DNA from: Adineta vaga
Taxonomy: Eukaryota; Rotifera
NCBI GenBank assembly: GCA_021613535.1
Contig: CP075496.1
Location: forward strand, 3,348,001-3,412,000
Direction of reading: 5' to 3'
Length of the DNA: 64,000 bases
A program made the translations under genes and the position numbers. Under the pieces are notes generated by a model. That model was given only the letters and a program-made list of their open reading frames with translations, was not told the origin of the DNA and ran no database searches. This document shows positions 22,007 through 34,960 of this stretch, piece by piece; position 1 is the first letter of the stretch, and each line of letters opens with the position of its first letter.

Positions 22007-25000
22007 ATGAATGAAAATTCTTCATCTTTGGATTTAAATACACTCTGGGTAGAATATAAAAATCGAGATGGTCGTGTAAGTATTTTTCAATAATAAAATT
22101 CCATATTTATCTCTTGAATTCTTTTCGTTTCTAAGGTCTATTATTACAATGCCAAAACTCGCCAATCAATATGGACAAAACCAGAAGGACAACGTGTTAT
22201 GTCTCAAAATGAACTTGATGAGTTACTTGCAAATCAAACTGAAACATCGACAAATATTGTTTCACCATCGGAAGCAGAAACAATAGATGAACCATCAGAA
22301 ACAATCGAAGAAACGAATTCATCGCCCAATGAACAACCAGCAAGCAATTTTAATCCATATTCATATCCACCACCGTCATTAGGAATGCCATTTGGAGCAT
22401 TTCCACCACATTTAATGCCACATATGGCTCAAATGATGCAGAATGGTAAATTGAAAAAACAAATGAGTTCCTTTCTATGATATTTCATTGAAATATGTTT
22501 TAGGTTTTCCAAGTTTTAGTTCTGTTCCACCGCCTGCTCATTTACTTCGATTTATGATGCCACCTATTCTAAATCCACAAGGAGTAACAACAGGAAAAAG
22601 TTTAGAAACACTTCAAACAGAATTACGAAAAGTTAGTAGCGACTTTTTTTGCGTTTTGGGTTATTCAAATATTGTTTATTTAGTTATGCGTTCAATTAAA
22701 AGAATTAGAAGAAAAAATGGCAAAAGTCAATAATGACGCAGCGGTTTGGTCCGAATTCAAGAATGCAGAAGGACGAGCATATTTTTATAATTCAAAAACG
22801 ACAGAATCTAGATGGGATAAACCACTTGTTCTAAATGATGTTATCGGTATTGAATTGATTGATTTTTCTTTAGAGACGAAAAGATTTGTTTTTATTCAGA
22901 TTTACAAAATCAACTTGAAAATGTCAATAAGATGATTCATGAATCAGAAAAGGAAGTTAAACGACTTGAAAGTGAACAAAGTCAATTACCAACGACGAAT
23001 TCCAATGATAAACAACAACCACCAGCAACAGTTCCAACACCTGTTTTTATAAATGGATTTACATTAGAAAAATTAGATAATAATGATGCACGACGTTTCG
23101 TATGTATCTACATCAGTCTACAATGAAAGATATTCTGAATGGAAATCTTTGTTAGCAATGAGTCATTTTATTAATGAGAAATAACAATTTTTCAACAGAA
23201 GGAAAATGTATCGAATACTATTGACAGATCATTGATGAACTTGCATGAAGTTTATGAGATTATTCATTCGTTAAATCTGTAATTTTTACTATTCTGTTTT
23301 TACTATAGGGTGAATCGGGATTAATATTAGATCGGAATCAACTTGATGATAAATCCAAAGGTAAATCTAGACCAAGCGCCTCAAAACCAATTCCTGGTAC
23401 TCCATGGTAAATTTATCTAAAAAAATGCATCGTTTTCCTCTGATCTCTGTTTCATCCATTTAGGTGTATTGTATGGACAACAGATCAACAAACATTTTTC
23501 TTTAATCCAACATCACGAACATCGCTATGGGATAGACCAGAAGAATTAAAAGGTTAATATTTGTCATACTAGTTGTGAATTTTACCTCACAAATCTGTTT
23601 TTAGGTCGAATGGATGTCGATGAAATGATTCGTGCAGCATTACCACAACAAGAATCAACTGATAATACTCGTACAATAGCAACAAAACAAAAATTAGATT
23701 CTACTACGGATGATGTTGAACAAGAAGCTAAAAAAATCAAGTATATTTCAAATTCAATTGAAAACTCTCTTTCATCTTTTTTTTTGTCTAGGTCGGATAC
23801 AATTCCTCTAATTAATACTTCAAATGGTAATGAAACTTCGAGTAATGAAACAAAGTTAATACAAAATTCCACTGATCGTTCTGTTAATAATACGAAAGAA
23901 TCAAGTCAAGATGCTGAAACAAAAGCAACTAAACTACGAGAATTACTTTCTTATGAAACACGTATTAAACAATTCCGAGAAATGCTTGCAGAAAAACAAG
24001 TCAGTATATTGATAATTAAGAAATTATTTTCAGTTTTCTTCTTTCAGGTTAGTGCATTTGCTACATGGGAACAAGAATTAAGTAAAATTAGTTCAGATTC
24101 ACGCTATTTACTACTGACAGCAAAAGAACGTAAACAAGAATATGATCGATATACACATGGTTTGAAAGAAAGAAATGTTGTTAAACAGAAAATAAATGAT
24201 TTTGATTTGATTTAGAACGAGCTGATGAAGAACGACGAGAAAAAGAAGCAAAAATTAAATTAAAAAAACAACAATTTCGTGATTTATTAAAAGAATCAAG
24301 TGTAACTACAAAGTAAATAATCATCTTCATTATTTAAAGTGAATGAATAATATCTATTTTAGAACAACATTTACGGAATTCTCCTCACGACATGGTAAAG
24401 ATGAACGATTTCGTGCGATAGAAAAAATTCGTGATCGAGAAGCATGGTTTCATGAATATGTTCAAGAATTAAAAACTCAAGAAAAAGATGGTTCTAATCG
24501 ACATAATGATAAAGAAACAGTAAGATATCCATATGATAGATAGTATATTTTCATAATTCTACAGATCTTTTTCAATTGATTGCTAATCACTATGTTGAAC
24601 AACTCATTTCATTTGTTTTAGCTAAAAAAAGAGTACTTTGTATTATTGAAAGAAACAAAAGTCACTCGAAACTCTTCTTGGTCTGATATTAAACATTTAT
24701 GTAATCATGATTCACGTTACAAAGCTGTTCAATCAAGTTCTCGGCGTGAAGATTGGTTTCATGAATATCAATCGAAACATCTCGATGAAACAAGCACTAC
24801 ACCTGTTGTCGTATGTTGAAATGAAATGATCTTTGGGTTTTTTTTTCAAATTTAACTTTTTTTTGTTGTTTTTCAGACAACTGAAGAAGAACTTGAACGA
24901 CAACGTGAAAAGGAAAAACAAGAACGTATTGATGCTAGTATAAAAAAACGTGCTGAAGAAGTGAAAGAACAATTATCCGGTTTTCAACGTGAATTGGATA

Positions 25001-25684
25001 AAGAACGTGAACAATTGAAAAAAGATAAAGCAATTGAAAATTTCAAAGCATTATTAACTGATATGGTTCGAACAGCAGATGCTGAATGGAAAGAAACAAA
25101 GAAAAATCTACGAAAAGATCCACGATGGGAACAAGACCTTGATCGAGATAAAAAGGAACGTTTATTTGAAGAACATGTAAATGCATTAGAAAAGAAACGA
25201 ACAATGGCATTTCATACACTTTTAAGTGAACATTGTACATTAATATCAACATGGAAAGAAGTTAAGAAGGTTATTAAATCTGATCCACGTTATGAAAAAA
25301 TTGTTTCAAATGAACGAAAACGTGATTTAGAAGAAGAATTTGAAGAATATATTAAAGAAAAATATCGTACAGCAAAACAAGAATTTCGAGAATTATTAAA
25401 AGAAACAAAATTAATTACTTACAAGTAATTAAATTCAATAGAAAAGAAAGAAGATTTTTTTTCATTTTATTTTGTTATTTAGATCCTATCAAATGATTCG
25501 AGAATCGGAAGAACAAAATCATTTACGTGATATTGAAAAAGTTCTTCAAAAAGATCAACGATATTTTCTATTAGATCCTGAACCAGAAGAGCGTTCAAGA
25601 ATTCTTATGAATTATATTCGAGAACTTCATGAACGTGGTACACCACCACCGCCAACAGCGACAATTGATCGACGAAAACTTTAA
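22007..25684 (+). CDS. TCERG1: Transcription elongation regulator 1 (WW/FF domain protein, CA150)
   Basis: The protein starts [20 protein letters not shown] at 22007. Three WW domains are split by tiny introns: [27 protein letters not shown] (22040-22190), VWSEFKNAEGRAYFYNSKTTESRWDKP (22746-22835) and CIVWTTDQQTFFFNPTSRTSLWDRP (23464-23555), with a proline-rich spacer between the first two. Six FF-type repeats follow, for example FATWEQELSKISSDSRYLLL, FTEFSSRHGKDERFRAI, WSDIKHLCNHDSRYKAV, WKETKKNLRKDPRWEQDL, WKEVKKVIKSDPRYEKI and LRDIEKVLQKDQRYFLLD. The end RGTPPPPTATIDRRKL matches vertebrate TCERG1. Family knowledge: a nuclear factor coupling phosphorylated RNA polymerase II elongation to splicing; WW domains bind proline-rich splicing factors and FF repeats bind the polymerase tail. 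The intron at 23100-23308 is longer than its neighbours. Convergent with aldolase. Confidence 0.94.
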
Positions 25685-26413
25685 TAGAATGTATTCGCCT
25701 AGTTGTTGTTGTTTTACTTTGTAATATTTGTTTTTCTCTGTATCAGCACAGATAATCTGTGTATCTGTTGGTCAAACTAAGCGTGAGCAATGTAACAGAC
25801 AAACGCTTGTAATGATTTGTCTATAAACGAAATCTTTTCAAAGAAAATAATATGATCGATTAGAAATGATGACTTTCTATAGTGATCATTAAACAATTGA
25901 AAGTTATCTTTCGTTTCGATTTCTTTTTGAGAAACTATTCATATGATATATGCTATTGATCGGAAATATTTCATAACTAGAAGTATTTTATTTCTTGCTT
26001 TGAATAACTTTTGATTGTATAGTCAACAATCAATATAAAATTTATATGTTCAATTGATGAAGTTAGTTTTTCTTATAAATTTGAAATTAGGAGATGATCC
26101 GATGTTATGCAATTGTCATGTGGCGAAGAACAATGTTTTTATTTGAAGATTACGTGTCAAAATGATATATCATGAACATCGCTCAACTATAGACATCATT
26201 GAAAACTATGATTTTTTTTCTGTTTTCATTTCTACAGTATAATCGGATAGTTCTGAATAAACAACTAATGAATAAAAATGGTCTCTGAAACCGTAAAAAT
26301 CATAATGAAGAAGAAGCGAAATAACATATTAATATGAATAACACATGATGTTCGTTTTTTCTTAACCCTGATTAATACTTATGCCCGACTACATGTAGAA
26401 ACATTTTTTAGCT
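25685..26413. other. Convergent intergenic region
   Basis: Holds the 3' ends of TCERG1 and aldolase. AT-rich, no coding or RNA signal recognised. Confidence 0.55.
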
Positions 26414-27763
26414 TCATTGCTCATATTCTCCTTTACAAGCAAGAACATTGACTTGTGCTCGTTTAAGAAAATTCTCTTGTGCATTGAATTCATTCTCTCG
26501 TTTTCCGCCCCATGCCTTCAGAGCTAAATATGACAACAATTATTATTCAAGCATATGAAACAAAAAGTATATCAAAACCTGATGCTTGTAATGCTCGTCC
26601 ATAACTAAATGTTAATGCCCAAGGACACTTTTGTTGACAGAAAGATTTATGTATTTCATTTAAATTAATTGTTGCATCTTCTTCCGATTGACCACCACTT
26701 AGAAAAACCTATTCAAAACAAATTTCTATTACATATTGCTCGTTATTTTCAATATACAATTCCTCCTAATGCTGATGTACATGTTCGACGTAATGTAGTA
26801 ATTGTTGCTAATGCTTAATAACGCAAACAGACATAACAACAACCAGATTGTTCTTTTTTTTGTTTTCATTTACCAATATCGCTTGCTTTCGCTTTCTTTC
26901 TTGCGTCACGTCCTGATGTAATCATATTCTATCAGATTAAATTATTTCTTTGATAAGTAAATCAAAGAACATTCACTTACTGTTTTCAGCAAACAGCCTT
27001 CGAGATAAACATCATAATCCGACAAAGCTTTAAATATCGCAGCAAGTACTTTTTCTGTTACATATTGACATGTATATATGTCATGATCACCATCGGAAAT
27101 TACTTCAGATTGAATGAGTGGAACTAAGCCTTTTGTTTGACAAATTGATGCATATCGTGCGAGAATTCTCGCATTATTTTCAATGGCTATTTCTGTTGGT
27201 TGATTTTGTGTTTTATTGATACGCAATACACAACGCCATTTAGCAAATCGAGCACCACGAGTAAAACTAAATTCTATTTTTCTCCAATTTCAAAAGAGAA
27301 ATCTTATACTTACAAATCTTCACATCTCTTTTCTAAATCATCAAAACCTAATGTTGTTGTTTCATTTGTATTTATCGTTAATGATTCTAAACCCTAGAAA
27401 GATAAATCTTATGATTCATTTTTCTTCCTTTATAATTACCCGATCAAGTTTAATACCAGGTAATATTCCATTTTGAATTAGGATGGTTGGAAATGATATT
27501 GAACTGTCAGTACTTTGATTAAATGTTTCTTCATGCATAAGAATTCCACTAATATATTGTTGAATATCAGGCGTAGTAAATAATAATTGACGATAGATTC
27601 GACGTTGTTCTGCTGTATTTTCTACATCGATTGATTGAAATCGTTTAATGATTGATGATGGATTTTCATCAGCAGCTAAGATGCCTTTGCCTCGACGAAC
27701 AAGCAAGTTAACATTCGTTTTCAATAAAGTTTGAAAAGTTTGATTCAAATATAGATGCGTCAT
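26414..27763 (-). CDS. Class I fructose-bisphosphate aldolase, divergent, short C-terminus
   Basis: About seven exons (27763-27440, 27393-27314, 27266-26981, 26928 onward) encode a class I aldolase, which cleaves fructose 1,6-bisphosphate in glycolysis. Visible signatures are [14 protein letters not shown] (substrate-site Asp), [10 protein letters not shown] (catalytic-region Lys), [17 protein letters not shown] (Glu), and YLEGCLLKT, whose Lys is the Schiff-base residue, then [16 protein letters not shown] and [21 protein letters not shown]. It departs from common animal aldolases at several usually fixed places (ADENPSS instead of ADESTGS). It stops at LACKGEYEQ, lacking about 18 residues that normally end in the mobile catalytic Tyr. 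I see no further exon that would supply them. It may be a divergent paralog with altered activity; a main glycolytic copy would lie elsewhere. Confidence 0.9.
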
Positions 27764-29441
27764 TTGCGTTTTAACTCAAGATATGATAATTAAACAAAAA
27801 GCTTTTTCGATCAAGTTGATCATGAAGCCCGCCATTTGTTTTTTTCCAACTTCTAGTACATATTGACATTATTCATTAATGTCAAGACCGCCATCATGTA
27901 ATACAAAGTTTCTTACTAATGTATGTCAACTCTTTCGATACAAACTCAAAAAAAATCATCTTCTAATATTTCCACGGATAAATTTTCTGAGAATGAAACG
28001 AAGGACATTTGTATCTGATTCTAGAAAAATCTAAACGGACTTTATTCTCTAATTTCAATGGAAAAAAAAAGAATTGTAGGAAATCTTTTTTTTCATATTT
28101 TATCATGCAATATAAATTGTTTGTTGAAATGAGTTGAATTAGAAAATTTTGATGAGGAGTTTTTTACAATATAGACTACATTGATAATATAGAAATCATC
28201 CAAAATATTTCTTTGTATCCTAAATGACCCCGCCGAAATAGAACAAAGCAGGAAAAGAAAGCTCTTTGTTCTGAAATTCTTTTAAACTATCAAGAGGGAT
28301 AGATTGGTGATAGCGATATTTCCAATCAACTGTTTAATGCACGTCTTTGCTATACAGACATCTGCAATATTACAATATAAAGAATGCTTTATTGATAATG
28401 ATAATAAAAACTAACATTCATATGTAGAATTGAATGCATTGTCAACATCTGTAGATAGGATCTGTGTGATAGTTTAGATACCCTTCGGAATAGAAGTCAA
28501 ATGAGAGTATCATGCTAAATAAAACCGGAAAGAAAATGATGATGAAGAATTGTATCGTGATCAAGCTACTTTTTAACGTATTTCTTTCTTATTCGATTAA
28601 TTTGCTTCTTTTTCTTTCTTTACCAAGAATCAGCTAATGATATGTAAGTAAATGTTAGTAAAATAAATCGTTTCATGTTTAACTTATGATTGATAACAAA
28701 CATTAGACACTTGATAAAACTTTCGAAGATCAAGATAGATTGGAAATAGCGTAATAATATCAAAACCAACATTAGGCAATTAACGACTTATCTCGTTCTC
28801 GAACAAATAGCTGTTTACTTCTTCAAATCTATTGACACTTTTACCCTTAGATCGTAATCAAACCACTAGAAAATATTATCACCAAACAGCATGTAAGATT
28901 TGTATCTATATTTATGTATATACAAAGATTTATCTATATTGTTTCTTGTTCAGTGGATTAATCGTAGGCAATAGTATTAGTAGTGTTAGAGAAAAGATGA
29001 AGAAAAGTAGTTTTTATTCTTTATTTTCCTTTAGTTGCTATCATCTAACTCTATCCGTCTTTCTTTTTCTTCATTAAATTTCTAGATATAGAATAGTGTA
29101 TGATGTCGAATCAGGCATATGATACGCTAAGACAAGAAAAAAAGAAAGAAAGAAAGAAACAAGAGTTTGAGAGAAAAAAGTTTCTAAAAGCATTTACGAT
29201 TGTAACTCATAGCTATTTCTTTGTTTTTTCCTCTTTCTCTCTGTCTCTCAATCTTTCTATCTCTCTCTCTCTCTTTACCATATAGTCGTGTCTGTTAGTT
29301 CGCTAGTGACAAGTAAAGCAATAGGAAACAAGCAAATATAGTGCTAATGATAAAGACGTTGAGACAAACAATTCCATAAATATATATAGATATATACAAT
29401 CGAACGAGTGTAAAAGAAGTTCGTCAGGTTTCTCTTTTACC
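27764..29441. other. Divergent intergenic region, no gene seen
   Basis: This 1.7 kb region lies between aldolase (minus) and arrestin (plus) and should hold both promoters. It is AT-rich with TTTC/GAAA-rich tracts near 29120-29160 and a CT-rich stretch at 29230-29275. Short open frames inside are low-complexity. Confidence 0.5.
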
Positions 29442-30551
29442 ATGGGTAATACAAATAGTAGTAATAATGCTCCACCATCGCCTTCTCGGTGGCCCAATGG
29501 TGGACAAGATTCAACATCGAAACAAATTCACATTCGTACAGATCAAGCCGATGGATTTTATTTTACTGGCGAACTTTTAACTGGTTCAGTTGAAATTCCA
29601 CTCGTGAATTTTCAACATTATTTAAATAATAAAAATCATCGTAAAGCGCCAGATGTACTCATTCAGCAATTGTTATCTAATGATATCATTATAGAACTTG
29701 TCGGCGACGCAATTTATTCAGCTGAAGTTGATGCTGCAGCAGATAGTGATGGACATTCTCAACATCAAGTTAATGTCTGCCGACAACGTTGTTTTGTGAC
29801 ACTTAGTCAAGATAATGAAAGACAATCTCTGTCAAATACAAATCAAAATGAAACATCATTTGATAAAACAACAACAACAACAACAACGACAGAACGTACA
29901 AGCGATAATCAAGTATTAGCATTACCAACGACAATCAAAGGAATATTTCAATTACAAATACCAGATGGTCTTCCTCCCTCCTTATTTAATAATCGACCAC
30001 CATCAGTTAGTTATACTCTGGAATTAAATCTCTCCTCAAGTCGTTATCGTTATCAAATACCTCTTATACTTAGCTCAAAAGGTCCCATATCACATCCCGC
30101 AACGAATATAGAATTGAGTAATAATGCACTTAATCAACATAATATTCATTTACAAGCTTCAGTAGCCAAACGATTCTATCGACCTGGTGAACAAATTTCA
30201 GTTCGATTGAATTATTCCAATCCAAATCAACGTTTAATTCGTTCAATTACTGTTACACTTTTGCAGTTCTATCGTATACATAATGATCAGTATCGATTAC
30301 AATTAGATGGTAAAGAATGGACATTTGATGTATCAACAATGTCTCCACAACGCGAATGGCTTGGTGAAACACTTTTACAATTACCCTATCAACCAATACA
30401 AGCATCATTTTCAAATCAATCTGTGGGTACTACTCAACGTATTGAATGTGAATTAGATTACAGAATATTAATTGAATTAAACGAAAAGAAAGGCGATGAT
30501 ATACATCTTCTCTTACCATCAATTATTGTCACATATCAAAAAGGAATATGA
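29442..30551 (+). CDS. Alpha-arrestin (ARRDC)-like protein, single exon
   Basis: An intronless 369-aa protein. The N-terminus MGNTNSSNNAPPSP has Gly2 in a myristoylation-type context. An arrestin N-domain follows: FYFTGELLTGSVEIPL, IIIELVGDAIYS, then, after a polar insert with a poly-Thr run (ACA repeat), IKGIFQLQIPDGLPPSLF and VSYTLELNL, the 'P-[ST/D]-G-LPPS ... Y' pattern of alpha-arrestins. The C-domain starts HNIHLQASVAKRFYRPGEQISVRLNYSN and ends LPSIIVTYQKGI. No C-terminal PPxY motifs are seen, so Nedd4-type ligase recruitment by that route is not supported. Family knowledge: alpha-arrestins are membrane-trafficking adaptors. A decayed second copy of its 3' half lies at 33645-33903, so the locus was duplicated. 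Confidence 0.85.
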   Translation: MGNTNSSNNAPPSPSRWPNGGQDSTSKQIHIRTDQADGFYFTGELLTGSVEIPLVNFQHYLNNKNHRKAPDVLIQQLLSNDIIIELVGDAIYSAEVDAAADSDGHSQHQVNVCRQRCFVTLSQDNERQSLSNTNQNETSFDKTTTTTTTTERTSDNQVLALPTTIKGIFQLQIPDGLPPSLFNNRPPSVSYTLELNLSSSRYRYQIPLILSSKGPISHPATNIELSNNALNQHNIHLQASVAKRFYRPGEQISVRLNYSNPNQRLIRSITVTLLQFYRIHNDQYRLQLDGKEWTFDVSTMSPQREWLGETLLQLPYQPIQASFSNQSVGTTQRIECELDYRILIELNEKKGDDIHLLLPSIIVTYQKGI

Positions 30552-31412
30552 AAAGAAAAGAAAAGAAAACACTCCTTTTTATTGATAGATGAACATATCT
30601 AAATATTGAATATGCTTTTTTTTTGTTTATGTCATACAAAGAAAAAAAAACCTCATCTATCATAATAAATCATATTCATAAATAACTTCAACTTGAAAGT
30701 TTCCTTTATGATTAGTTTCATAATGATCAAATAAAATCTCACATATGTTCGATTGTTGTGTGTCTTCTGTTTTGTAATCTTAATTAACAATATATACATA
30801 CGAAGAGAGCTAGAATGCGTAGGTCTTCGTCATTCTTCCTTCTTGCACGATATATTTCATATAAGTATATATAATATAAGGGCTGTTCTGTCTGTGACAC
30901 AAACTATTGAAATAAAAAAGAACGTTTAAGAGAACTTTTGTAGTTGTACAGACGAAAGATTAGAGCTATATTTATGCATTCATAATCTAATTTCGTTGTT
31001 TGACGACGGTAAGGACAAAAAAAAAGAAAGCGAGAGATAGAACAACGGAAAGTCTATTTCCGTACGAAACAATGAATTTATTGACTCAGAATATTATTCA
31101 CTTTGAAAGTTTTTAAAATAAGAAGATTATTTTCTATCATCATCAAAAGGAAAATCTTATTCATTACAGCAATTTCTTCAAGATCTAGAACATCATTTTC
31201 CACTTATTGTTCGAATATCTTCATCAAATATTCATGAACGATCAATAAAACCAATTTCCATAAAAATATATTTCATTGTTGTTAATGAAAACTTATCAAT
31301 TTTACCTGAATAGCAGCATAATTGAAATGATGGAAAACATCGAACAAGTATCAGTCAAAGAAAACTTCTACTCACAATCATAATAATTATATTGATGATG
31401 AAAATTGTGGAG
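30378..31412. repeat. Segmental duplication, copy A (arrestin 3' end through CABIT 5' end)
   Basis: From the arrestin 3' coding part through its 3' flank and into a CABIT-gene 5' relic, this stretch matches 33730-34960 closely. The identical block beginning at the arrestin stop (GAAAAGAAAAGAAAAGAAAA and onward) runs almost unchanged for about 240 bp. Matches then continue with small indels through ATGAATTTATTGACTCA (about 31072 and 34518). The unit is a tandem duplicate of an arrestin-CABIT gene pair. Confidence 0.9.
31120..31412 (+). pseudogene. Relic of CABIT-domain gene 5' end
   Basis: This aligns with the first about 130 codons of the CABIT gene at 34586. Shared stretches include CAATTTCTTCAAGATCTAGA against CAATTTCTTCAAAATTTGGA and the unit TTCGAATATCTTCATCAAAT. 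It has lost the start region and reading frame and has internal deletions. The last recognisable match is ATGATGAAAATTGTGG near 31397-31412, where similarity stops abruptly. Confidence 0.82.
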
Positions 31413-33640
31413 GGGCTGAGGGTGACTAATGAAAGAAAACACACTGACCATCACCCTGACATCCTCAAGATGCGAATGAAAGAGAAAATCATCGAAATGA
31501 CGGTTATTCATCTTTCCGAACAACTAAATTTGACCATTGATCGTTTAGTGACAAGCGGGAAAGACAATCCGATCACACGGAATGATAGTCATGATTAAAC
31601 TAAAAGACACTTGAAGCTCCACGAGAGTTCGAAGAAAATCGCTTTTCGCTCTTATTACTCTGCAGATGATCATTCTATTCGTGTTGGTGGCAAGTTGTTC
31701 AAGAATGAGCTGATCAATAACAAGGGACATCTCCGTCCATATGACCGCCACTATCCATAGAATATTCCTATAAGCTTCAAGTAATTTGATGATGAAATGA
31801 ACTAAAGATAAGTCAATAATTGATATCGCTATTGCATTCAATTCTCTTCCTATCAAAAGAAACTGTATGATGGAGTCATCCAAAGCAAATTCGTTGTTCT
31901 GGTCAATGTTTATTGGTTACTGGGAGTAAGAAGATTTGGTGTGAAATGATTTTCGAAATTAACGTTCAAGTGAAAATTCTGCTCGAGCTCGTCTTGCTCT
32001 CCAATAACAAACATCAAATCATCATTGAGAAAAAATTTATTCCAATTTAGATCGAGCGATCCATCTATTTTCAGTGTTGTTTTCCATTAGATAGAATATT
32101 TATCAATCAAAAATTAAGCTTTTTGAAATTGAAAATACGATATTTCCATCTTTTATCTCTTTCTAGTCTAAAAATAAACGAAGTGAGTCGATTCCAGCTA
32201 ATATTCTCACTGCAAATTAAAGAAACAAAATGAAAATGTTGTCTAGTTCATTCTTTCGAGGCATACATCGAGTATGTAGTATTGTTATTCGAGAATTTGT
32301 CTTTGTTCATAGACATATCCATTATTATTATTCACAAGGTCTATCGATTTCGATGAATCCAGTCACATTTTATCAAAAGAAATCATAGATGAAAGAATGA
32401 TTTCGACTAGAATTGAAAAACGTTTCGTGTCTGGGTACATTTAGACACGTGCAAAGAGAATGATATATCTGACGACAAAATTAAGAAGAATTTGGAGAGA
32501 GGAAACAAAATAATAGCATTTCTATTGGCAACTCGATCGCTCTTTGTATCCCTATATAAACCGATGACCACTATATTTTTCTTGCAAATCATCATTATTA
32601 TACCATCATCACGCCATAATACATTTCACGAAGAACGTTAAAACAAATGATACGTATAAAAATCTTCTCACTGGTAATTGTATAATGCTTTTCCGTTTTT
32701 CTTCTTCTTCTTCTTATTAGCACTTGAGGAAAGCATTATCCAATACTCATCAGTTTGGTGAAGAGTTCAACAAAATATAGCGAAATAGTGTTATTACTGA
32801 ACTGAAGTCAATGTTGCTTATATTCACAAATCTTTACCTTAAAACAATTTGACCGTTTTATTTCAGGCCAATAATCCAGGACGGATGTTTCGGTCTCTGG
32901 ATCCTGCAGGAAAATATCGGAAATCGCTGGAACATGGAAGCAGTATTCTTGCTGGAAACTTTCCCAATTTTTCGGTGAATTCCTACCAACGTCTTGACCT
33001 TTTCGACAGCAACTAACTGGGCAAATTTCCAGACGTACTACTGCTTCTATGTAATCACCGGAATTCATCTGAATCTTTTACGGATCTATCAACGAATAAA
33101 ATATCCTTAGTATGATATTATGACTTGCCCAATAATCCAGGAACTCACATAAGATATCATTGGTCGCTGCAATTCTGGAATCGTTAATGTGATATATATT
33201 GAAAAACAATAAAAGGCATTGTTTCTCTTATAGGTTCATGCAGCAAGTGATGGGATTTTGACTTGTCTGAATATCGACCATTGATGGTTTTTTCCCATCT
33301 TTTCCTTGGACACAATTATGCTTATTATTTTCGTAGATTTTTCTCTTCATGGTTTTGACGATGTTTTTCCTCTTTCTATCTGTTGGTCTTGATTATACTG
33401 ATTATTCTTATTCCATTGATGTTCTTATGAAGTTTTGATCAATAAATACGGTTAAAAAGCGAAATTTTGTTCTTCAAGTCCTTAATCTTTTGCGAAAGAG
33501 GAAAATGAACAGATTAGATGCTTGATTTTCACCATCATTTTTTTTCTCTATGAATATGTAGAAAGGAATAGAAATTTCATTGAAAAGACTATAACTTTTC
33601 AAGAAAGAGTTGTGAGCATAAATTCTTTTAGGCTTTTTAC
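31413..33640. mobile_element. 2.2-kb stretch interrupting the duplicated block, possible transposon relic
   Basis: This sequence has no counterpart between the good arrestin-CABIT copy and its flanks, so it either replaced the rest of the CABIT relic or inserted there. At 31413-31598 the plus strand reads TNERKHTDHHPDILKMRMKE, reminiscent of the segment after a FLYWCH zinc finger in MULE-type transposase genes. At 32820-33070 the base composition becomes clearly more GC-rich than the surroundings. No terminal inverted repeats or intact transposase were found by eye. The transposon reading is a weak inference; plain decayed sequence is the alternative. Confidence 0.3.
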
Positions 33641-33644
33641 TATC

Positions 33645-33903
33645 TCGATACCATCCAGCAACGAATATAAAATTTTGTAATAATGTACTAAATCAACGTT
33701 TAATTCGTTCAATTACTGTTACACTTTTACAATTACTCTATCAACCAATACAAGCATCATTTTCAAATCAATCTGTGGGTACTACTGAACGTGTCGGGTG
33801 TGAATTAGATTATAGAATACTAATTGAATTAAACGAAAAGAAAGGCGATGATTTACATCTTCTCTTGCCATCAATTATTGTCACATATCAAAAAGGAATA
33901 TGA
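33645..33903 (+). pseudogene. Internally deleted arrestin pseudogene, 3' half
   Basis: The last third of the intact arrestin gene is repeated here with several internal deletions. One joins LLQ directly to LLYQPIQASFSNQ, removing about 40 codons, while the remaining frame from NQRLIRSITVTLL to the TYQKGI stop stays open. The arrestin N-domain is missing, and the sequence upstream is unrelated, so a functional arrestin is not possible. Confidence 0.85.
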
Positions 33904-34960
33904 AAAGAAAAGAAAAGAAAACACTCCTTTTTATTGATAGATGAACATATCTAAATATTGAATATGCTTTTTTTTTGTTTATGTCATACAAAGAAAAAAA
34001 AACCTCATCTATCATAATAAATCATATTCATAAATAACTTCAACTTGAAAGTTTCCTTTATGATTAGTTTCATAATGATCAAATAAAATCTCACATATGT
34101 TCGATTGTTGTGTGTCTTCTGTTTTGTAATCTTAATTAACAATACATACATTTATTATATATAAACATATACAAATATATATATATTTATATATATGAAG
34201 AGAGCTAGAATGCGTAGGTCTTCGCCATTCTTCGCTCTCTTTTTTTGTGTACCTGTATATAAAGAGTCCCGTTGATTTTTTTCTCTCTCTCTTCTTCCTT
34301 CTTGCACGATATATTTCATATAAATATATGAGGGTTGTTCTGTCTGTGACACAAACTATTGAAATAAAAAGAACGCGTAAGAGAACTTTCGTAGGTGTGC
34401 AGACGAAAGAATAGAGCAACATTCATGCATTCACCATCTAATTTCGTTGTTTGACGACAGTAACAGCAGAAGAAAAAAGAGAAAAGAACAATAGCAAATA
34501 AATTTCCATTGAAAAACAATGAATTTATTGACTCATACCATCATTCAATTCGAATATTTTTAGACAAGAAAAAAATCGTTTCAATATGCATTATCTATTA
34601 AACGATCAAAGCTATTATTTTCCATCTTCAAATGATCAAACTTATCCACTACAACAATTTCTTCAAAATTTGGAACATAATTTTCCAATTATTGTTCGAA
34701 TATCTTCATCAAATATTCATGAACGATCAATAAAACATCTTTTATCGAGAAATATTCCCTTATTATTATTAACGGGTTATCAATTTCAATCGATTCTCTC
34801 TGAATATCATCCTCCAAACGATGGAAGACATCGATTAAGTATTACTCAAGGCAAACTTCTACCAAAAAAAACAACAAAATTTCGTACGATGAGAAAATTA
34901 TCCAAATCATTAGTAACAATTGCAACATCCAATCTTCGTGAGGAAAATAATATGGATGAT
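33730..34960. repeat. Segmental duplication, copy B
   Basis: Counterpart of 30378-31412. Relative to copy A it has a TA-rich insertion near 34150-34195 and an extra CT-rich piece at about 34235-34300. It leads into the retained CABIT gene. Confidence 0.88.

Noticed and set aside
31545-31883. 112-aa minus-strand open frame in the 2.2-kb block
   Set aside because: No family recognised, overlaps the possible FLYWCH-adjacent stretch on the other strand, and lacks splice signals.
32808-33068. 86-aa minus-strand open frame in GC-richer DNA
   Set aside because: Noted for composition only; the Cys/Trp content does not match a family I can name, and the plus strand is about equally open.
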